Assembly (NCBI GenBank): GCA_023678885.1
Contig: CM042955.1
Span: forward strand, 23,137,835 to 23,201,834
Origin: Pogostemon cablin
Lineage: Eukaryota > Streptophyta > Magnoliopsida > Lamiales > Lamiaceae
DNA length: 64,000 bases
Reading direction: 5' to 3'
Below are positions 31,840-41,256 of this stretch, one piece after another. Positions within the stretch are counted from its first letter, which is position 1. Every line of letters starts with the position of its first letter. The position numbers were made by a program, and so were the translations under genes. The notes below the pieces were generated by a model. That model did no database searches. It was not told where the DNA came from and saw only the letters and a program-made list of their open reading frames with translations.

Positions 31840-31968
31840 AAGAAAATAATTAGAAAATAGAAAGTGCGGTAGATTATCTCCTTCTGCCATGTCACTAAGG
31901 AAGAAAGGCAGCCTATCCACGTCAGCAAAAGAAGATTCTCTTATAGATGTCTTTAGATTACTTTGTGA
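31840..31968. repeat. Dispersed repeat, copy 2 (partner at 20850-20975)
   Basis: Same orientation as copy 1, sharing ATTATCTCCTTCTGCCATGT and AGCAAAAGAA. It stops directly before the peptide-gene fragment B. Confidence 0.75.
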
Positions 31969-31974
31969 ATAAAT

Positions 31975-32124
31975 TTAATGAATAAAATTATTACCGTCTC
32001 TACCATTACGACAATTAAATAAACAATTTTTGTAATCCGCTTTATGGTTAAAGAACAAAGACCATGGTAAAGTATACCATGGTGGATTCAACATAGGTTG
32101 ACATCTGTTGGAACACGGAGACCA
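31975..32124 (-). pseudogene. Small secreted-peptide family, copy B, mature part only
   Basis: Fifty codons in phase from TGG to TAA encode the mature region of the family: CSNRCQPMLNPPWYTLPWS, then DYKNCLFNCRNG. All four cysteines (two CxxxC pairs) are kept, and the aromatic centre WY.LPWSL is identical to copy C. A stop lies immediately upstream and no signal peptide is attached, so it is a 5'-truncated copy. Its natural C-terminus after the fourth cysteine shows what copy C lost when the hAT element inserted. Confidence 0.75.
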
Positions 32125-32159
32125 TTATAAATATTCGGAGCTGAATTTTCTCTCGAATT

Positions 32160-32881
32160 AGAAGAATTGAACATGAAATTCGTCCATAAATCTTTATCCA
32201 TCTTTTTATGACTAGAATTTAAAAGTAGCACTCAAATTAAATTTGAAGTTTTAATATTTAGAAGAGAAAAAAATGTAGAATGAAGTAAAAGATATATTTA
32301 TAGTGATATTTGTTAAAAATAAATAAAATCATAACAGTAATATGGAGAGAACGGTCATTTAAAACCAACGGTCATATTTAATAATACATTCTAAAAATAA
32401 TACAAAAAGAAATAAAAAAATCCAACCAAAAAAAGGAAGAAATCTTTAACGGTAATATATGGGAAGAAATATGTAGAAATTTGTAATAATATAAACAATT
32501 TAAATGAAAAACAAAATCGTAGAAAGAAAATAAAAAAAAGAAAAGAAAAAAGCATGGCCCCACACCACCCGTGCGTAAGGGCCACACGCTGAGATATTGA
32601 TAGATAGATTGCATGCTCCCACTCTCCCACTACCTTAAATACCTGGATAGAATAGCTTCTACTATGATAAATGTTCACTTTCCCCCAACGCCATCTACCT
32701 CATGCCTTGGGTTTTTTCTTCCACCACATCAGTCATTCTACCTTGCATTGGGGATGACCTTATAGTGGGCACTTTTTTGGAAATTTCCATAAGTTTATAC
32801 TAATTCGCAAATGACAAAAAAAGGTTGAAATCTTTCTAACGTTTAACTTTTTTTTTCTTTCATATGAATAAATAAGTATTA
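32160..32881. other. Intergenic, no gene seen
   Basis: AT-rich. A minus frame around 32391-32678 is hydrophobic and ends in Phe/Leu runs, so it is not supported. There are no repeat ends apart from the MITE that begins at 32882. Confidence 0.55.
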
Positions 32882-33209
32882 CTCCCTCCATCCCAGGTAT
32901 TTTTACCTATTTGTACAGGCATGAAAATTAATTAAGACATTTTTTTTAATATATAATGTAAGAAAAAATATGAATAAATTGGTATTTTAAATAGAAAAAG
33001 TGAATAATTTGTTGGGAATGATGAATAAAGTGTAAAAAAAGTAAGTAAGGTTGTTGGGATTGATGAATAAAGTATAAAAAGTACTCTCTCCGTCCCGTTT
33101 CAATGTTTACGTTTCTATTTTGCGCGTCCCATTTCAATGTTTACATTATTTTTTTTGGAATATGAGACTCACCTAAAACAATTAATATATCATCTTACAC
33201 TAATACACC

Positions 33210-34240
33210 TGTAGGCACCTAAATTTTATTGCCTATTAAATAAAATATGTGGCAGATTAATGAAATAATTATCAATTAATTATTTATTTATTAAGGAATT
33301 TAAATAAATTAATTCCTAAAATAAATGAGTAAATAATTGATAATTAAGCCTTATCCAGTCCAGCAGGCTTAATTAAAGGAAAAAACCCAACATATCTTTT
33401 AAAGGAGAAAATATCTCACAAGTGGTTATTTTCTCTACATATAAATAAGGGCCTTCAGTCCTCATTCCAGACACCAAAATATCTGAAGACAAAAGCTCTG
33501 AAGAGATCAAGAATACGAGCAGTGCTCCCTTGAATACTTCAAGCATTTTCAAGCGAAGAACATCCGCCAAATCAGATATCAAGCTGCCAAGCCCTCCGAT
33601 CCGGCGTTCTTCCATCCAACATCCGCCAAATCGAAGATCAAGCTGCCAAGCCCTCCGATCCGGCGTTCTTCCAACCAACAGCCTCCGATCAGAGATCAAG
33701 CTGCCAAGCCCTCCGATCCGGCATTCTTCTATCCAACAGCCTCCGATCAGAGATCAAGCTACCAAGCCCTCCGATCCGGCGTTCTTCCAGCCAACCGCCT
33801 CCGATCAGAGATCAAGCTGCCAAGCCCTCCGATCCGGCGTTCTTCCAGCCAACCGCCTCCGATCAGAGATCAAGCTGTCAAGCCCTCCGATCCGGCATTC
33901 TTCCAGTTGACTGCTTCCGATCAGAGATCAAACTGCCAAGCCCTCCGATCCGGCATTGTCTCCAGTCAACTTTCAATCCAAATAAAGGCTCGACGCCTCC
34001 GGATCAATATTATAAAATCCTAAATCCAAGTTTGGACAAGCTTCAACTGAAGATCCGACACAACATACATAGTCAACGCGGTCAAGTCAACAAGTCAAAG
34101 TCAAAGCCAAATTGGTTCGAGAGAAGAATCAGAGGATAGATAGAGATTGTTCCTAAATTATCAATTTTAATCCATCTTGGATTATATTTGTAATTTCTTT
34201 TGTGTTTATTATTTTAATAAATACAAATTTTGTTGTTACA
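33210..34240 (+). repeat. 5' LTR of the non-autonomous element
   Basis: 1,031 bp. A TATA (ACATATAAATAAGGG) lies near 33437. Seven units of a 57-58-bp repeat follow from about 33545 to 33960, downstream of the TATA and so in the transcribed leader. The pair differs by point changes and small indels, so the insertion is not very recent. Confidence 0.93.
33545..33965 (+). repeat. 57-58-bp tandem array in the 5' LTR, seven units
   Basis: CCGATCCGGCGTTCTTCC or variants start near 33596, 33653, 33711, 33768, 33826, 33884 and 33941. Units also share CAGAGATCAAGCTGCCAAGC. The frame through the array is open but repetitive and is not a gene. Confidence 0.93.
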
Positions 34241-34242
34241 AA

Positions 34243-34262
34243 TTTTGGCACGCCCAGTAGGA
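34243..34262 (+). promoter_or_regulatory. Primer-binding site
   Basis: TTTTGGCACGCCCAGTAGGA directly follows the 5' LTR. It is nearly identical to the site at 3991-4009. Confidence 0.82.
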
Positions 34263-34311
34263 CCGTTTCTACCTCTCATCTCTTCTCTTTAAAAGTTCAA
34301 AGATACAAAGT

Positions 34312-34491
34312 ATGACATCAAGTGACTTCGAATTGCCTTCAAGTAATGAACCCTATGTGTTTGGAGACATGTCTTTCGATGAGCCTCTCGAGGAGGAGTC
34401 ACAGTCAAAGACACCAGTGTCTATAAAGATCCAAAGAAATGAAGTTAAACCAAGAGAAAAAAATGGTGCATCCCATGATTGGGGGCAATAA
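34312..34491 (+). CDS. Short ORF at the gag position of the non-autonomous element
   Basis: A 59-codon frame beginning 70 bp after the LTR: MTSSDFELPSSNEPYVFGDM, then an acidic stretch (DEPLEEES) and a basic end (NEVKPREKNG). The position equals that of the gag N-terminus in the related coding element (3852 leftward), which is also acidic and Ser-rich, though I see no clear residue identity. It may be a gag remnant or a chance frame. Sequence after it is the repeat array. No other coding capacity exists in this element. Confidence 0.4.
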   Translation: MTSSDFELPSSNEPYVFGDMSFDEPLEEESQSKTPVSIKIQRNEVKPREKNGASHDWGQ

Positions 34492-34494
34492 ATT

Positions 34495-35480
34495 ATCTCA
34501 AATCTCAAGCCAATGCTCCATGACACGAGCGAAAACTGTCTGCACTACGCTCCTTGATATGAGCTTAAACTATCTAAAATCTCCCAAGTCAAAGCTCCTC
34601 AATACGAGCGAAAACTGTTTACATCACGCTCCTTGATATGAGCTTAAACTATCTAAAATCTCCCAAGTCAAAGCTCCTCAATACGAGCGAAAACTGTTTA
34701 CATCACGCTCCTTGATAAGAGCTAAAACTATCTATAATCTCTCAAGTTACGCTCCTTGATACGAGCTAAAAATATAAAAAATCTTCATTATGCTCCTTGA
34801 TACGAGCTAAAACTATCTAAAATCTTCAAGTTACGCTCCTCAATACGAGCTAAAACTCTCTGCATGTTATGCTCCTTTGATACGAGCCTAAACTATCAAA
34901 TTCAAATCAAATCTCCTTGAGAAGAGACGAAACTCTCTACATGTTACGCTCCTCGACACGAGCTAAAACTGTTCATGTGTTATTCTCCTTGATACGAGCT
35001 TAAACTATCTAACTCAAATAAAATCTCCTTGAGAAGAGACGAAACTCTCTGCATGTTATGCTCCTTGATACGAGCTTAAACTATCTAACTCAAATCAAAT
35101 CTCCTTGAGAGGAGACGAAACTCTCTATATGTTATGCTCATTGATATGAGCCTAAACTATCAAACTCAAATCAAATCTCCTTGGGAAGAGACGAATCTCT
35201 CTATATGTTATGCTCCTTGATACGAGCTTCAAATTTTCAATTCAAGTTCAAGACTCCTTGAGAAGAGTATAAACTGTCTACAAATCAAATTGAAGACTCA
35301 TTGACACGAGTATAAATTGTCAGCAAATTCAAGCTCAAGACTCCTCGGGAAGAGTATAAACTGTCTACAAATTCAAATTGAAGACTCCTTGATAAGAGTA
35401 TAAATTGTCAGCAAGTTCAAGTTCAAAGCTCTTTAACGCACGAGCATAAACTGCATGTTACTCCTGGCCCGTATGAGTAT
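34495..35480 (+). repeat. Degenerate array of CTCCTTGATACGAGC units
   Basis: More than fifteen copies of CTCCTTGA(T/G)A(C/A)GAG with spacers such as CTAAAACTATCTAAAATCTC make irregular units of about 50-70 bp, sometimes alternating with CTCCTTGAGAAGAGACGAAA. CTC...GAG ends within units form short hairpins. It replaces gag-pol. Confidence 0.88.
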
Positions 35481-35706
35481 AAACTGTGTACGGTACCCCC
35501 ATTCAAATCAAATCATGTCCCTTTGAACTACGTTATGACTTGATTCTCTGTGAAGAGGTACGTAGGCAACTTAGCACTCTACTAAGTTCAGTCATAATTC
35601 AGGCTATTTGTATCAAGGTGCTGAGGCAAACAATAAAATTCAGTCATGTTGATCAATAATGGAGTGTCGCAATTTGTTCACTTCAACACAAAGGCGTCCG
35701 TGAACA

Positions 35707-35722
35707 AAATGCGAGGGGGCAT
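35707..35722 (+). promoter_or_regulatory. Polypurine tract
   Basis: AAATGCGAGGGGGCAT lies directly before the 3' LTR, the place and composition of a plus-strand primer. Confidence 0.75.
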
Positions 35723-35723
35723 T

Positions 35724-36767
35724 TGTAGGCACCTGAATTTTTTTGCCTATTAAATAAAATATGTGGCAGATTAATGAAATAATTATCAATTAATTATTTA
35801 TTTATTTATTAAGGAATTTAAATAAATTAATTCCTAAAATAAATGAGTAAATAATTGATAATTGAGCCTTATCCAGTCCAGCAGACTTAATTAAAGGAAA
35901 AAACCCAACATATCTTTTAAAGGAGAAAATATCTCACAAGTTGTTATTTTCTCCACATATAAATAAGGGCCTTCAGTCCTCATTCCAGACACCAAAATAT
36001 CTGAAGACAAAAGCTCTGAAGAGATCAAGAATACGAGCAGTGCTCCCTTGAATACTTCAAGCATCTTCAACCGAAGAACATCCGTCAAATCAGAGATCAA
36101 GCTGCCAAGCCCTCCGATCCGGCGTTCTTCCATCCAACATCCGCCAAATCAGAGATCAAGCTGCCAAGCCCTCCGATCCGGCGTTCTTCCAACCAACAGC
36201 CTCCGATCAGAGATCAAGCTGCCAAGCCCTCCGATCCGGCGTTCTTCTATCCAACAGCCTCCGATCAGAGATCAAGCTGCCAAGCCCTCCGATCCGGCGT
36301 TCTTCCAGCCAACCGCCTCCGATCAGAGATCAAGCTGCCAAGCCCTCCGATCCGGCGTTCTTCCAGCCAACCGCCTCTGATCAGAGATCAAGCTGCCAAG
36401 CCCTCCGATCCGACGTTCTTCCAGCCGACTGCTTCCGATCAGAGATCAAGCTGCCAAGCCCTCCGATCCGGCATTGTCTCCAGTCAACATTCAATCCGAA
36501 TAAAGGCTCGACGCCTCCGGATCAACGTTATAAAATCCTAAATCCGAGTTCGGACAAGCTTCAACTGAAGATCCGACTCAACATACATAGTCAACGCGGT
36601 CAACGCGGTCAAGTCAACAAGTCAAAGTCAAAGCCAAATTGGTTCGAGAGAAGAATCCGATGATAGATAGAGATTGTTCCTTAATTATCAAGTTTAATCC
36701 ATCTTGGATTATATTTGTAATTTCTTTTGTGTTTATTATTTTAATAAATACAAATTTTGTTGTTACA
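35724..36767 (+). repeat. 3' LTR of the non-autonomous element
   Basis: 1,044 bp, matching the 5' LTR throughout. It keeps seven array units (36113 to about 36461) and has a duplicated GTCAACGCG near 36600. Confidence 0.93.
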
Positions 36768-36989
36768 ACACCTACCCACTTTACATTAAATATTGTATTT
36801 TTCCACCCACTATCTATTAAAATATTATACTTCTAAATAAACGTGCAAAAAGAAAACGTAATCATTGAAACGGGACGGAGGGAGTAGGCAATAAAATATT
36901 ATGTATTGTCGCCATTAATGAAATAGGTAAAAATATGTGAGACAACCCAAAATAGAAAGTGAGTAAAATTATATGGGACAGAGAGAGTA

Positions 36990-37789
36990 TTATTTTATAT
37001 ATAGTGGATAGTTGTATTTGATGTATTAGTGTGATCATGTGGGGGACCTCTCTCCAAAAAGTGAAATATTTTTCTTTAGAGAGTAGACGTCCAAAATTGA
37101 TTAAACGTGGGCATTATACAAACTGGAGCTTTTGCGTTATTTTTGTGTATCATTTTATGTGTCACATATTAAATGATTGACTCGTAAGATAGGGAAATAA
37201 ATCCAACAATTGTCCCTAATGTTTAAGCATTCCTAAATAGGGTATAGTGTCCCTCCCTCTCCTACGTGATAACATCCAACAGTATGACATATGAAATGAT
37301 GTACAAAAAAATGACAAAGAGAACCTGCCATTATATATTTTATTTAAGTTAACTTTAGTTATCTATATACTCCTATTACATATTACTCCCCCCATCCCAT
37401 CACAAGTTTGTACATAAATTAAGGGATATATTATTTAATGTATACATGAGGAGAGAGAAATAAAGAAATAATATTTTGATATATTGTGGGTATGTATATT
37501 AATGTGGCATGTGGATTGATGAAGATATATTAATTATTTTGTTTGAATCTCATCTACAGGAAAATGACAAAAAATACATAAATTATAGACCAATTATGAT
37601 GTAGAAATTCAATGTAAGAATAGGTGCAAATTGAGAACCATATGAAAATTGAATAAAAAATTAATTATTAAAATAGGAGTAGTATTAATGGCGTGAAATA
37701 AACCATTATAGCCCTATTGAGTTGATCAATTTTGATCCAGTTAGATTAACCAATTTGGGCAGGAAGGACACCACCATTACCACAATTAA
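36990..37789. other. Intergenic; possible one-ended MITE
   Basis: CTCCCCCCATCCCATCACAA at 37385 looks like a Stowaway end, but no inverted partner is found. The last 60 bp (37725-37789) are the continuation of peptide-gene copy C beyond the hAT insertion. Confidence 0.5.
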
Positions 37790-38695
37790 GGCCGGCCCTG
37801 AGCATAGGCAACAAGGGCGATCGTCCAGGGCCCCCAAATCTTAGGCCCCCAATTCTTACATGTTTAGTATAGTTTATTGTAATAAAAAAAATACTTTTAT
37901 TGTGATTTCTTTATTTTTTTTAATTATTTCTTTATATTTGATTGTAGAAATATTTCATTAATTATCTCTTATTTAGTTACACTTTCATAATATGATCTCT
38001 TTCTTTTTCTAATTGTTTTTTATTCAATTTTGACGTTTAAACTCTTTCTTTTTATAATTATTTTTTTATTCAATTTTGACAATTTTGACGTTTGAGCTCT
38101 TTCTTTTTTTAATTATTTTTTATTCAATTATTATCTCTTTCTTTTATAACTCTTTTTTTTTAATCTTAGTAATCTATCTCTTATATTTAATTAAACTTGA
38201 TAGCTGATATCGTTATTATTTCAAAGTTTATTATTTCAAAGTCTATTCTTTTTTTTAACGTAATCTTTTTTCTTTTTTAATTCTTTTTTGTTGTGATTTG
38301 TTTTTTTTTTTTTATAATTCTTTCCTTATATTTTGATAAGTACATTTCTACTAATTTACCTCTTAATTCTAACTCTAACTCTAACTCTAACTCTATTCTA
38401 AGTGCTTATTCCATCAACCTCTTAATTAATCTACTTCTAATTCTTTTTAATGATACGACAATATTTAAAGAATAAAGATCATATAATAATACACGATAGA
38501 ATTTGAGATAATATTTATAATAAAACATTAAAACTAAAGACATATAGATGGAGAACAATGTTAAAAAGTATCTCAAAATTTCTAAAAATAAATTTTCTAG
38601 AAAAATTTTATTAAAAAATTAAAATTTCTTTTTATTAATACTGCTTTTTAAATAGGGCCCCTTTATAAATTCGGGTTCCAAAATCTCGGGCCCTG
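37790..38695 (-). mobile_element. Non-autonomous hAT-like element inside peptide gene copy C
   Basis: The left end GGCCGGCCCTGAGCATAGGC and right end TCGGGCCCTG are the GGGCCGGCCCTG-type ends of a widespread plant hAT family. GGGCCCCC words recur just inside. Both flanks match the uninterrupted copy B, with a degraded 8-bp duplication (minus strand TAATTGTG against GAATGTG). There is no transposase. The interior is T-rich with a (CTAACT)n run at 38361-38395. Confidence 0.75.
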
Positions 38696-38896
38696 TACAC
38701 ATTCATTTAAACAATTTTTGTAATCCGCTGTATGATTAAAGGACAAAGACCATGGCAAAAAATACCAAGGTGGATTCAACCGAGGTTGACATCTGTGGGA
38801 ACACGAAGACCATTCACCATCCGCCACCGTCACATGACATACCATCATCATCAGCACAGCTGTAACCATAACATAACTCATCACTGCCTTTTCCAT
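38663..38896 (-). CDS. Small cysteine-rich secreted peptide, copy C, with hAT-derived C-terminus
   Basis: 77 codons. Residues 1-25 (MEKAVMSYVMVTAVLMMMVC onwards) form a signal peptide with likely cleavage after VTVA. The mature part has two CxxxC pairs (CSHRC and CLNEC) 25 residues apart around WYFLPWSLSF. Paired CxxxC motifs recall alpha-hairpinin-like peptides, but the spacing is much longer, so I assign no family. The last ten codons (QGPRFWNPNL) and the stop come from the hAT element at 37790-38695. A TATA (38948-38956) lies about 55 bp upstream of the start. No intron. It is the only copy here that still joins promoter, signal peptide and both cysteine pairs. Confidence 0.78.
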   Translation of the reverse strand: MEKAVMSYVMVTAVLMMMVCHVTVADGEWSSCSHRCQPRLNPPWYFLPWSLSFNHTADYKNCLNECVQGPRFWNPNL

Positions 38897-38947
38897 TTTT
38901 ACCTTTATTAATTACTACTCTTCTTAATTTATTCATCAAACTCCTCA

Positions 38948-38956
38948 CTATTTATA
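38948..38956 (-). promoter_or_regulatory. TATA box of peptide gene copy C
   Basis: TATAAATAG on the minus strand, in the same context as copies A and D (TATAAATAGTGA). Confidence 0.75.
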
Positions 38957-38984
38957 CTTTTTACAATTTCTTATAAATTTTGGA

Positions 38985-39080
38985 ATACCATTGAATTTAA
39001 TGTGGCGTTACTGTTGAGATTATTAATTAATTTCAAACTCCAAAGCTTTGTGGTTGTATTTAATTTTTATTGGTAACGCC
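38985..39080. repeat. Promoter-side inverted duplicate of 41048-41118
   Basis: GCGTTACTGTTGAGATTATT and CAAACTCCAAAGCTTTGTGG recur inverted upstream of copy D. Copies C and D are therefore a head-to-head pair with shared promoter sequence. Confidence 0.8.
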
Positions 39081-39084
39081 ACGC

Positions 39085-39500
39085 CCTAATAAAGGACTAG
39101 GGATCTTTTATATATGATTATAATTAATTTTTTTTTACACGTTTCATCAATTTAAGACTTAGGTTACTGCTACTCAATGATAACCATAAAATAGGAATTA
39201 GGAAATAATAAGTAAACTTTATATATGATGGAATATAAGGCATACTTTTATTGATATTAATCCTATAAATATTTTTGAATTTTAGTACATTAATATTTAG
39301 TACATTAATTATTCAATTGAATTATATAATTAGTTATTTTAATTATTATATAACTCTAAAAGAAAAAAGTTGAAAGTAAAAATATAAAAAATAATAAATT
39401 TATTACAAATATATGAATATTGAGATATATATATAATACGTAATTATTTTTTTGATTGATAACCTAAAAAGTCTCAGACTCTACTTGTGAATTAGTCTAA
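39085..39500. other. Intergenic, no gene seen
   Basis: AT-rich. A one-sided CTCCCTCCGTA at 39508 looks like a broken MITE end before the copia fragment. Confidence 0.5.
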
Positions 39501-39565
39501 ACTTACTCCCTCCGTATCTTGTGACCTGTAAATCTAGCTTCCGCAATTTTTTTTTAAATAACCCG

Positions 39566-40557
39566 ATGGCGAAAGACGGCGACGGTGGTAAAATTGGCAC
39601 CATCATTGATGTTATGTCCCCATATTTTATTCGTTCTTCAAATAATCCATGTCATGTTTTTGTCACTGATCTCCTTAGTGACAGTAACTTTGGAGATTGG
39701 TCAGAAGAAATAAGCAACTGCTTGTACGCAAAAAATAAATTTGGATTCATTGATGGCTCAATACCAAAACCTGATGAAAGCACGCCAGAACTTCCTTTGT
39801 GGAAACGCTGCAATGCCATGGTAAGCTATTAGTCGCCATAGATAAAGAGATCTGAAATAGCGTGAAGCATGCCAAGACTGCACGCGAGGTTTGGTGTGAC
39901 CTAGAAGAACGATTCGGCAAAGAAAGTGCTCCAAAGGCATACGAATTGAAGAGGATCCTCACACTTACACGCCAAGACAATATGTCGATCTCGGCATACT
40001 ACACCAAGTTAAAAAGAATTTGGGATGAGATTGATTCAATCTCATCAACTCGAAAATGTACGTGTGGAGAGTGCACCTGCCATGTATCCAAACTCTTTAT
40101 TGAAAAGAGTGAAAAGGAGCGAATCTATGGATTTCTCATGGGTCTTGATGACTCTTTTAATACTATCAAAACTCAAATCCTGAGTACTAAACCAATGCCA
40201 AGTCTTGGGGCAGTATATCACCTTGTCGATGAAGATGAGACACAACGATTAATATCATCCACCCGAAGACCAACTGTTGGTGGTGCTGCTTTCCAGGTTC
40301 AGCGCCAAAGTAATCAAGAGTGTCGTGATGGGGGGCGAGGCAAGGACAAAGCCCCTCTGAGATGTGATCACTGTGGAAGATTGTGGCATACTATTGAGAA
40401 TTGCTATGAAATCATTAGATACCCGAACTCGAAGAAAGGCAACAAGGGAGGCAAATTGAAGGAGAAAGAATTTGGTAAAGCTAATGAAAAAAAATCACAT
40501 AGAGCAGCACACGTGGATGCAAATCAACCAAAAGAATATTCGAGTCTTTTGTCATGA
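39566..40557 (+). pseudogene. Ty1/copia gag
   Basis: It starts MAKDGDGGKIGTIIDVMSPY and continues NFGDWSEEISNCLYAKNKFG then FIDGSIPKPDES and PLWKRCNAMV, the N-terminal copia-type gag block. After two stops near 39831-39860 it continues TAREVWCDLEERFGKESAPK and MSISAYYTKLKRIWDEIDSI, the UBN2-like gag core. The nucleic-acid-binding knuckle CDHCGRLWHTIENC (CxxCxxxxHxxxxC) is intact near 40360. It ends at TGA near 40555. A retroelement remnant between the two peptide-gene copies. Confidence 0.92.
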
Positions 40558-40890
40558 TTCACATCTGAGCAAATAACACAACTGAGAGACCTTCTCAACA
40601 ACACTGTTGGTACCAACACCTCTTTCATGCCTTCAGTAAACATGACCGGTAAGATCAATTTTGATACACCATGGGTAATAGATTCTGGAGCCATAGAATA
40701 CACTACTTATGAGGGAAGTATGCTTAAGTCGATTACAATTACTAATACTGAAATGCCAGTTAAAATACGTAATGGAGACAAGGTACCTGTTCGGTGTCTA
40801 GGCATTGTTGATTTGCCGAATGGTTTGCATGTTGAGCGAATATTATATGTACAAATTTATAAAATTGATGAGTTCATAAATGTAGTATAG
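40558..40890 (+). pseudogene. Ty1/copia protease start, truncated
   Basis: After the stop the frame reads TSEQITQLRDLLNNTVGTNT, then WVIDSGAIEYTTY, the aspartic protease active site D-S-G, and LGIVDLPNGLHVERILYVQI. It then runs into non-homologous sequence and stops, so integrase, RT and RNase H are missing. No LTR is found on either side. The cut points suggest deletion, not template switching, but that is inference. Confidence 0.85.
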
Positions 40891-41047
40891 AATCGTTTGT
40901 AAAAGAAAAAATATATTTATTTTGAACTGAAAAACCAACATTAATGAAGGATGTTATAGTAATTTTATGTTATTTAAATGCTATTGATCGAATCAAATTT
41001 ATCCGAACAGCATTGTCCAAAAAAATTGTACTCCTAATGTGTTAAAA

Positions 41048-41118
41048 ATTAAATTCAACTTCACAAAGCTTTGGAGTTTCAAATTAATAATAATCTCAAC
41101 AATAACGCCGCATTTAAA
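41048..41118. repeat. Promoter-side inverted duplicate of 38985-39080
   Basis: CACAAAGCTTTGGAGTTTC and AATAATCTCAACAATAACGC are the inverse of the segment upstream of copy C. Confidence 0.8.
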
Positions 41119-41141
41119 TTCATTGCCTTCCAAAATTTATA

Positions 41142-41234
41142 CTCCCTCCGTCCCGCGCATATTGCACTATTTACTATAATTTTTGTGAGAGCTTTATGCA
41201 GTCAAACGGTGCAGTTTGACGGGAAAAGAGGGAG
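41142..41234. mobile_element. Stowaway-type MITE (93 bp) in the promoter of peptide gene copy D
   Basis: CTCCCTCCGTCCCGCGCATA at the left and GACGGGAAAAGAGGGAG at the right are flanked by TA (41140-41141, 41235-41236). Copies A and C have the uninterrupted site CCAAAATTTATAAGAAATTG or close to it, so the insertion point is exact. Confidence 0.88.
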
Positions 41235-41256
41235 TACTCCACAAAATTGTATACAC

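Larger units (their letters stand above)
33210..36767 (+). mobile_element. Non-autonomous LTR retrotransposon (LARD/TRIM-like), complete
   Basis: Two LTRs (33210-34240 and 35724-36767) start TGTAGGCACC and end TTGTTACA. The target duplication ACACC is perfect (33205-33209, 36768-36772). A primer site TTGGCACGCCCAGTAGGAC follows the 5' LTR and a purine tract GCGAGGGGGCA precedes the 3' LTR. The 1.48-kb interior has no gag-pol, only a 59-codon remnant and a repeat array. LTR and primer site are related to the coding element at 1-4866, whose proteins could have mobilised it. Confidence 0.95.
33084..36884. mobile_element. Inner Stowaway-type MITE, split by an LTR element
   Basis: The ends CTCTCTCCGTCCCGTTTCAA and TTGAAACGGGACGGAGGGAG are inverted repeats of about 30 bp, with TA at 33082-33083 and 36885-36886. 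The uninterrupted element would be near 240 bp. The LTR element at 33210-36767 sits in its middle with the duplication ACACC. Confidence 0.92.
32882..36987. mobile_element. Outer Stowaway-type MITE, split by a nested MITE
   Basis: CTCCCTCCATCCCAGGTATT at the left and TATGGGACAGAGAGAG at the right are inverted ends with TA on both sides; TATTTTTACCTATTT recurs inverted near the right end. Without the insert it is about 300 bp. A second MITE (33084-36884) lies inside it. Confidence 0.82.

Noticed and set aside
33545..35480. CRISPR-like regular repeats
   Set aside because: Plant nuclear LTR element; spacers are not unique and units are directly tandem.
33530..36380. Open frames of 110-126 codons in the LTR arrays as repeat proteins
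   Set aside because: They are the 57-58-bp array in both LTRs; the unit is not a multiple of three consistently, and no start context or conservation is seen.
37385..37680. Further Stowaway MITE starting CTCCCCCCATCCC
   Set aside because: No inverted partner with a TA flank could be found.
38361..38395. (CTAACT)n as interstitial telomere repeat
   Set aside because: Six-base unit CTAACT differs from the plant telomere repeat CCCTAAA, and it is only about five units.
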